In this document: positions 7,133 through 9,614 of the stretch, piece after piece | How positions within the stretch are numbered: position 1 is the first letter of the stretch | Layout of the letters: each line of letters starts with the position of its first letter | Source of the DNA: Paracoccaceae bacterium | GTDB taxonomy: Bacteria; Pseudomonadota; Alphaproteobacteria; Rhodobacterales; Rhodobacteraceae | DNA: 9,614 bases | Reading direction: 5' to 3' | NCBI GenBank assembly: GCA_024742655.1 | Contig: JANSYB010000041.1 | Coordinates: 1 to 9,614 of the forward strand | Position numbers and translations under genes: made by a program | Notes under the pieces: generated by a model | Told to the model about the DNA's origin: nothing | Database searches by the model: none | The model's input: only the letters and a program-made list of their open reading frames with translations

Positions 7133-7150
7133 GCGTATCTCCTTGGGTTT

Positions 7151-7867
7151 TTAGCTACGCGTCAGCGCTTTGAGCGCGTCGCGAATACGTTCGTTTTCTG
7201 CATCGAGAAAGCTCTGGCCAAGCTCATAGGAGCGTTGCACCTCCACCATTCGGGCGATCTGGCTGATCGGATCGACATTGGCGTTCTCGACAAAGCCTTG
7301 CAGCATCCGGCCCTCCAGAACCGGCTCTGTTTCACCTTCGGTCCGGAACATCACGCCCCCCTCGCGGATCATGTCCAAAGGGTCGATCGGCCGCACGAGA
7401 CCGATCTGGCCAATCAGTTGCCCATTGGCGCTGATCGTGCCATCGGATGAGATGCCGGGTGCCCCGGTATCCGGTGGAACAAAGACCGGCGCCCCGCCAG
7501 CATCCAGAACACGGTGCCCGTCAAGCGTGACCAGATCGCCTTCGGCGGACAGGGTGAAGTTGCCGGCGCGTGTCAGGCGCTCTCCATTCGGGGTTTCAAT
7601 GAGAAAGAAGCCTTCGCCCTCGATCGCAAGGTCCAGCGCCCCGCCCGTTTGGGTCAGCGTGCCCTGTGCAAAGGAGGTGGCCCGCACATTGGCCGTTGCC
7701 ATTGAGACCGACGGGCCATCCTTGACCCGCGTGACGTGTTCGGAAAAGACCAGACCTTCCTGCCGATATCCGGTGGTGACCGCGTTTGCGATATTGTTGG
7801 CCACCGTCTGCATTTCTCGCAGCAATCCGGCCTGCCGTGTAAGGGTTGTGTAGCCTGTTGTTTCCAT
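7151..7867 (-). CDS. flgF: Flagellar proximal rod protein FlgF
   Basis: FlgF is part of the proximal rod. The 238-aa protein has normal length. It carries the axial-protein signature VANNIANAVTTGYRQEGLVF (about residues 22-41), then LDLAIEGEGFFLIETPNG and LTRAGNFTLSAEGDLVT in the central domain, and ends with the conserved helix MVEVQRSYELGQSFLDAE. It lacks the longer FlgG-specific insertion, which separates it from the next gene. Its ribosome-binding site GGAGG lies inside the last two codons of fliQ (GGA GGT), and the fliQ stop is one base from the ATG, so the two are probably translationally coupled. Confidence 0.95.
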   Translation of the reverse strand: METTGYTTLTRQAGLLREMQTVANNIANAVTTGYRQEGLVFSEHVTRVKDGPSVSMATANVRATSFAQGTLTQTGGALDLAIEGEGFFLIETPNGERLTRAGNFTLSAEGDLVTLDGHRVLDAGGAPVFVPPDTGAPGISSDGTISANGQLIGQIGLVRPIDPLDMIREGGVMFRTEGETEPVLEGRMLQGFVENANVDPISQIARMVEVQRSYELGQSFLDAENERIRDALKALTRS

Positions 7868-7868
7868 C

Positions 7869-8138
7869 TCAACCTCCGATGATCAGCGGAACCAGCCTGT
7901 CCTGGAAAAAAGCGACGAGGGTTTGCGTCATGAACCCCATCGAGAGCCAGAAAACAGCGACGATGGCCGCCAGTTTCGGCACGAAAGTCAGGGTCAGTTC
8001 CTGGATCGACGTCAGCGCCTGAAACAGGCCGACCACAAGACCGGCACCAAGAGCCACCGCAAGGATCGGCAGAGACGTGATGACCGCGACCCAAAGCCCC
8101 TGGCGGAGGGTATCGAAGAAGATGATCTCATCGAGCAT
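7869..8138 (-). CDS. fliQ: Flagellar biosynthesis protein FliQ, export gate subunit
   Basis: FliQ packs around FliP and FliR in the export channel. The 89-aa product is a two-helix membrane protein of normal length: segment one at about residues 14-36 (LWVAVITSLPILAVALGAGL) and segment two at about 52-78. The family hallmark between them, ALTSIQELTLTFVPK (about residues 41-55), is intact. It lies three bases after the fliE stop and has no strong ribosome-binding site of its own, which suggests translation by ribosomes finishing fliE. FliQ more often sits with fliP and fliR; here it is inserted into the rod operon. Confidence 0.97.
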   Translation of the reverse strand: MLDEIIFFDTLRQGLWVAVITSLPILAVALGAGLVVGLFQALTSIQELTLTFVPKLAAIVAVFWLSMGFMTQTLVAFFQDRLVPLIIGG

Positions 8139-8141
8139 GGA

Positions 8142-8432
8142 TCACACGGGCATTCTCAGGATTTCCTGATAGGCCTCGACCACCTTGTTGCGCACTGTAA
8201 CGGCCGTTTCCACCGCCAGTTCTGTTTGTGCCAGCGCCTGGACCAGCGCGTGCGGGTCCGCGTTCCCTGTCATGGCGGCCTTGGCCGTGGTTTCAGCCTC
8301 CTGAAGGGTTGCTGCGAAATCCCGGGTGAGACCGGCAATTGTCTCACCCACCCCGCCCTGACCGGCCTGCGGCTCGGTGGCGGGGCGGGCAGCTGCATAT
8401 TTCTGAACAGCACTGATCGTTTTGATATCCAT
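8142..8432 (-). CDS. fliE: Flagellar hook-basal body protein FliE
   Basis: FliE is the first exported axial component and links the MS ring and export gate to the rod. The 96-aa product has a variable, Ala/Gln-rich N-terminal third and a conserved C-terminal part: HALVQALAQTELAVETAVTV at about residues 61-80 and then RNKVVEAYQEILRMPV at the end, which is the family pattern. The ATG at 8432 has a strong AAGGAG site. The order flgB-flgC-fliE is conserved across many bacteria and supports the call. Confidence 0.96.
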   Translation of the reverse strand: MDIKTISAVQKYAAARPATEPQAGQGGVGETIAGLTRDFAATLQEAETTAKAAMTGNADPHALVQALAQTELAVETAVTVRNKVVEAYQEILRMPV

Positions 8433-8444
8433 TCTGGATCTCCT

Positions 8445-8834
8445 TTATCTGCGAAGCAGGTCGAGCAGGCTGGACGACATTTGTCGGGCCTGGTCGAACA
8501 TCTTCAGATTCGCCTCGTAGCTGCGTTGCGCTTCGCGGGCGTCGGCCAGTTCGATCACGAGATTCACGTTCGAGCCTTGGTAGTGCCCGCTGTCATCGGC
8601 CATCGGGTGGGCCGGATCGAAGATTTCGGCCAATTCGGTCCGGTCGAGATGCACGCGGCTCGCTTCGACACCACCGGCACTTTCGGGCGCTTTGACGGTT
8701 TCGAAGGAAACCAACTTGCGCCGGTATCCCGGCGTATCGGCATTGGCAATGTTCTCGGACACATGCCTCAAACGCTGGCTCTGGGCTTTGAGGGCGCTGG
8801 AGGAGACGGAAAGCGCGTCGGAAAATTCACTCAT
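8445..8834 (-). CDS. flgC: Flagellar proximal rod protein FlgC
   Basis: FlgC is a proximal rod subunit assembled just above FliE and FlgB. The 129-aa product has usual length. The axial signature is SENIANADTPGYRRKLVSFE (about residues 26-45); the middle contains HPMADDSGHYQGSNVNLVIE and the C-terminus YEANLKMFDQARQMSSSLLD, both typical of FlgC. The GGAG ribosome-binding site follows directly from the flgB TAG stop (TAGGAG), so the two genes are likely coupled. Confidence 0.96.
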   Translation of the reverse strand: MSEFSDALSVSSSALKAQSQRLRHVSENIANADTPGYRRKLVSFETVKAPESAGGVEASRVHLDRTELAEIFDPAHPMADDSGHYQGSNVNLVIELADAREAQRSYEANLKMFDQARQMSSSLLDLLRR

Positions 8835-8845
8835 TCTGAGATCTC

Positions 8846-9235
8846 CTATTGCCGGCCAACCGCACTGCGCAAAACACCCAGTGCGGATTTGTAAATCGTG
8901 ATGGCGCGATCATGTTGCCGCTTGACGTCTACGGCATGCAGCATTTCGGACTCGACCGAGACGGTGTTACCGTTCGGATCAGCCTGCGTGCCGGGGCGGT
9001 CAAATGTCTGGATGTCGCCGCCCGGGACTGTTCCGTTCAGGTGCGTGACCCGGGTGGCGCGTTGGGCATATCCGGCCGTTTCAGAGTCCAGTATTGCCTG
9101 AAATGGCGTGACGTCCTGCGCAGTGTATCCTGGCGTATCGGCATTCGCCATGTTGCGGGCAATCACCGCCTGCCGGCTGCCGGCATGGGTGGCCATGGCA
9201 TGGGCCATGCGGAACACTTCGAGATTTTTGTACAT
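8846..9235 (-). CDS. flgB: Flagellar proximal rod protein FlgB
   Basis: FlgB is the first proximal rod subunit. From the ATG at 9235 the protein is 129 aa, typical of the family. The axial signature AVIARNMANADTPGYTAQDV (about residues 23-42) is present. DPNGNTVSVESEM, a FlgB hallmark, lies near residues 87-99, and the C-terminal helix contains RAITIYKSALGVLRSAVG. A longer reading from a TTG at 9262 would add nine residues; it is rejected because GGGAG lies eight bases before the ATG and because the TTG falls inside the divergent control region. FlgB is the first gene of the nine-gene minus-strand operon. Confidence 0.96.
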   Translation of the reverse strand: MYKNLEVFRMAHAMATHAGSRQAVIARNMANADTPGYTAQDVTPFQAILDSETAGYAQRATRVTHLNGTVPGGDIQTFDRPGTQADPNGNTVSVESEMLHAVDVKRQHDRAITIYKSALGVLRSAVGRQ

Positions 9236-9240
9236 CGGGG

Positions 9241-9250
9241 CTTCTCCCTC
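9241..9250 (-). promoter_or_regulatory. Shine-Dalgarno site fixing the flgB start
   Basis: The minus strand reads GAGGGAGAAG here, and its GGGAG core lies eight bases before the ATG at 9235. It decides for the ATG over the upstream in-frame TTG at 9262. Confidence 0.7.
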
Positions 9251-9258
9251 GATTGGCT

Positions 9259-9273
9259 TCAATCAAGGCTTAA
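9259..9273 (+). promoter_or_regulatory. CtrA-like binding box between flgB and fliI
   Basis: TCAA at 9259-9262, seven bases, then TTAA at 9270-9273 followed by CC. This matches the alphaproteobacterial CtrA consensus TTAA-N7-TTAAC with one mismatch in the left half. CtrA controls flagellar genes in Caulobacter and many Rhodobacterales. The box lies 24-38 bases before flgB and 48-62 before fliI, suitable for controlling both divergent transcripts. Binding is inference from the motif. Confidence 0.5.
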
Positions 9274-9320
9274 CCCTGATTCCTTTAAAAACCGTTTTCA
9301 GAAGATTGTTGGAGAGTTCG

Positions 9321-9614
9321 ATGCGCCTGACAGACCTGACCGCCCTCAAGACAGAAATTTCCAACCTGCATTCGGTGCGGTCCGTTGGTCGTGTAACAGC
9401 GATCGATGGCACATTGGTTCAGGCGCAGGGCTTGTCCGGGTTGGCCAGCCTTGGGGACCGTATCATCATTCATCGGCGTGGCACGCCCGGTCTTGCCGGT
9501 GAAATTTTGAAGATTTCCGCAGAATCAGTCTCTATTCTCACGGATCACGAGCCAACGGCAATTGTGCTCGGGGACAGGGTCTCGCTCGGCCAGCCCGGGA
9601 CTGTCTCGCCATGC
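9321..9614 (+). CDS. fliI: Flagellar export ATPase FliI, N-terminal part (cut by window end)
   Basis: An open frame of 98 codons runs from the ATG at 9321 to the window edge without a stop. GGAG at 9311-9314 lies six bases before the ATG. The product begins MRLTDLTALKTEISNLHSVR and continues with VGRVTAIDGTLVQAQGL, GDRIIIHRRG, LAGEILKIS and VLGDRVSLGQPG. This is the beta-barrel N-terminal domain pattern of FliI/SctN and F1-type ATPases, where a VG-V...G..V..GL strand set precedes the nucleotide-binding domain. FliI energises and directs flagellar protein export together with FliH and FliJ. The Walker A and B motifs would lie beyond the window, so catalytic competence cannot be judged. It is divergent from flgB and probably starts a separate operon. 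Confidence 0.85.
   Translation, partial: MRLTDLTALKTEISNLHSVRSVGRVTAIDGTLVQAQGLSGLASLGDRIIIHRRGTPGLAGEILKISAESVSILTDHEPTAIVLGDRVSLGQPGTVSPC

Noticed and set aside
6347..7867. Recent gene duplication of flgF and flgG
   Set aside because: They share the axial-protein plan, but this is the ancient paralogy found in all flagella; the proteins differ widely outside the conserved motifs.
7923..8894. Plus-strand open frame of 323 codons opposite fliQ, fliE and flgC
   Set aside because: It runs antisense to three clear genes and its translation has no membrane, domain or family pattern. Long antisense frames are expected in GC-rich coding DNA.
9236..9262. TTG start adding nine residues to flgB
   Set aside because: The ATG at 9235 has a well-spaced ribosome-binding site and gives the usual family N-terminus; the TTG lies beside the CtrA-like box.
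9270..9288. Second CtrA box formed by the two TTAA tetramers
   Set aside because: The spacing between them is 11 bases, not the seven of the consensus, so they do not form a standard box with each other.
8849..9502. Plus-strand open frame of 217 codons across flgB and the start of fliI
   Set aside because: It is antisense to flgB and out of frame with fliI, crosses the control region, and shows no family motif.

Overview
The window is a block of flagellar basal-body and export-apparatus genes from a GC-rich proteobacterium. The gene order, the short FlgA, the FliE-FliQ-FlgF arrangement and a CtrA-like box point to an alphaproteobacterium, most likely a Rhodobacterales/Roseobacter-type organism. 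The family calls rest on protein motifs read directly; the taxonomic placement is inference.

Layout. (1) Positions 1-177 are a leader without a recognisable gene, carrying a 9-bp inverted repeat. (2) A plus-strand operon, flhA-fliR-flhB-small coiled-coil gene (about 178-4557), follows. Each of its three junctions is a 4-base ATGA stop/start overlap, a sign of tight translational coupling. (3) A 110-bp convergent gap (4558-4667) holds a hairpin suited to ending the plus-strand transcript. (4) A minus-strand operon runs from right to left: flgB-flgC-fliE-fliQ-flgF-flgG-flgA-flgH-fliL (9235 down to 4668). Its genes are separated by 18 bases or fewer. (5) An 85-bp divergent control region (9236-9320) contains the only two TTAA tetramers I could find in the whole window, one within a near-consensus CtrA box. 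(6) The start of fliI on the plus strand is cut off by the window end.

How the genes work together. FlhA, FlhB, FliR and FliQ are inner-membrane parts of the flagellar type III export gate. FliI is its ATPase, and the small coiled-coil protein after flhB is a candidate FliJ, the ATPase stalk. FliE joins the MS ring and gate to the rod. FlgB, FlgC and FlgF form the proximal rod and FlgG the distal rod. FlgH is the L-ring lipoprotein, FlgA the periplasmic P-ring chaperone, and FliL a stator-associated membrane protein. Genes expected elsewhere in the genome include fliP, flgI (P ring), fliF, the switch, hook and filament genes and, for export, fliH.

I see no mobile element, CRISPR array, RNA gene or clearly novel system. 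The points most worth a second look are the unassigned FliJ-like gene, the divergent control region, the flhA start choice and a histidine-rich stretch in FlhB.
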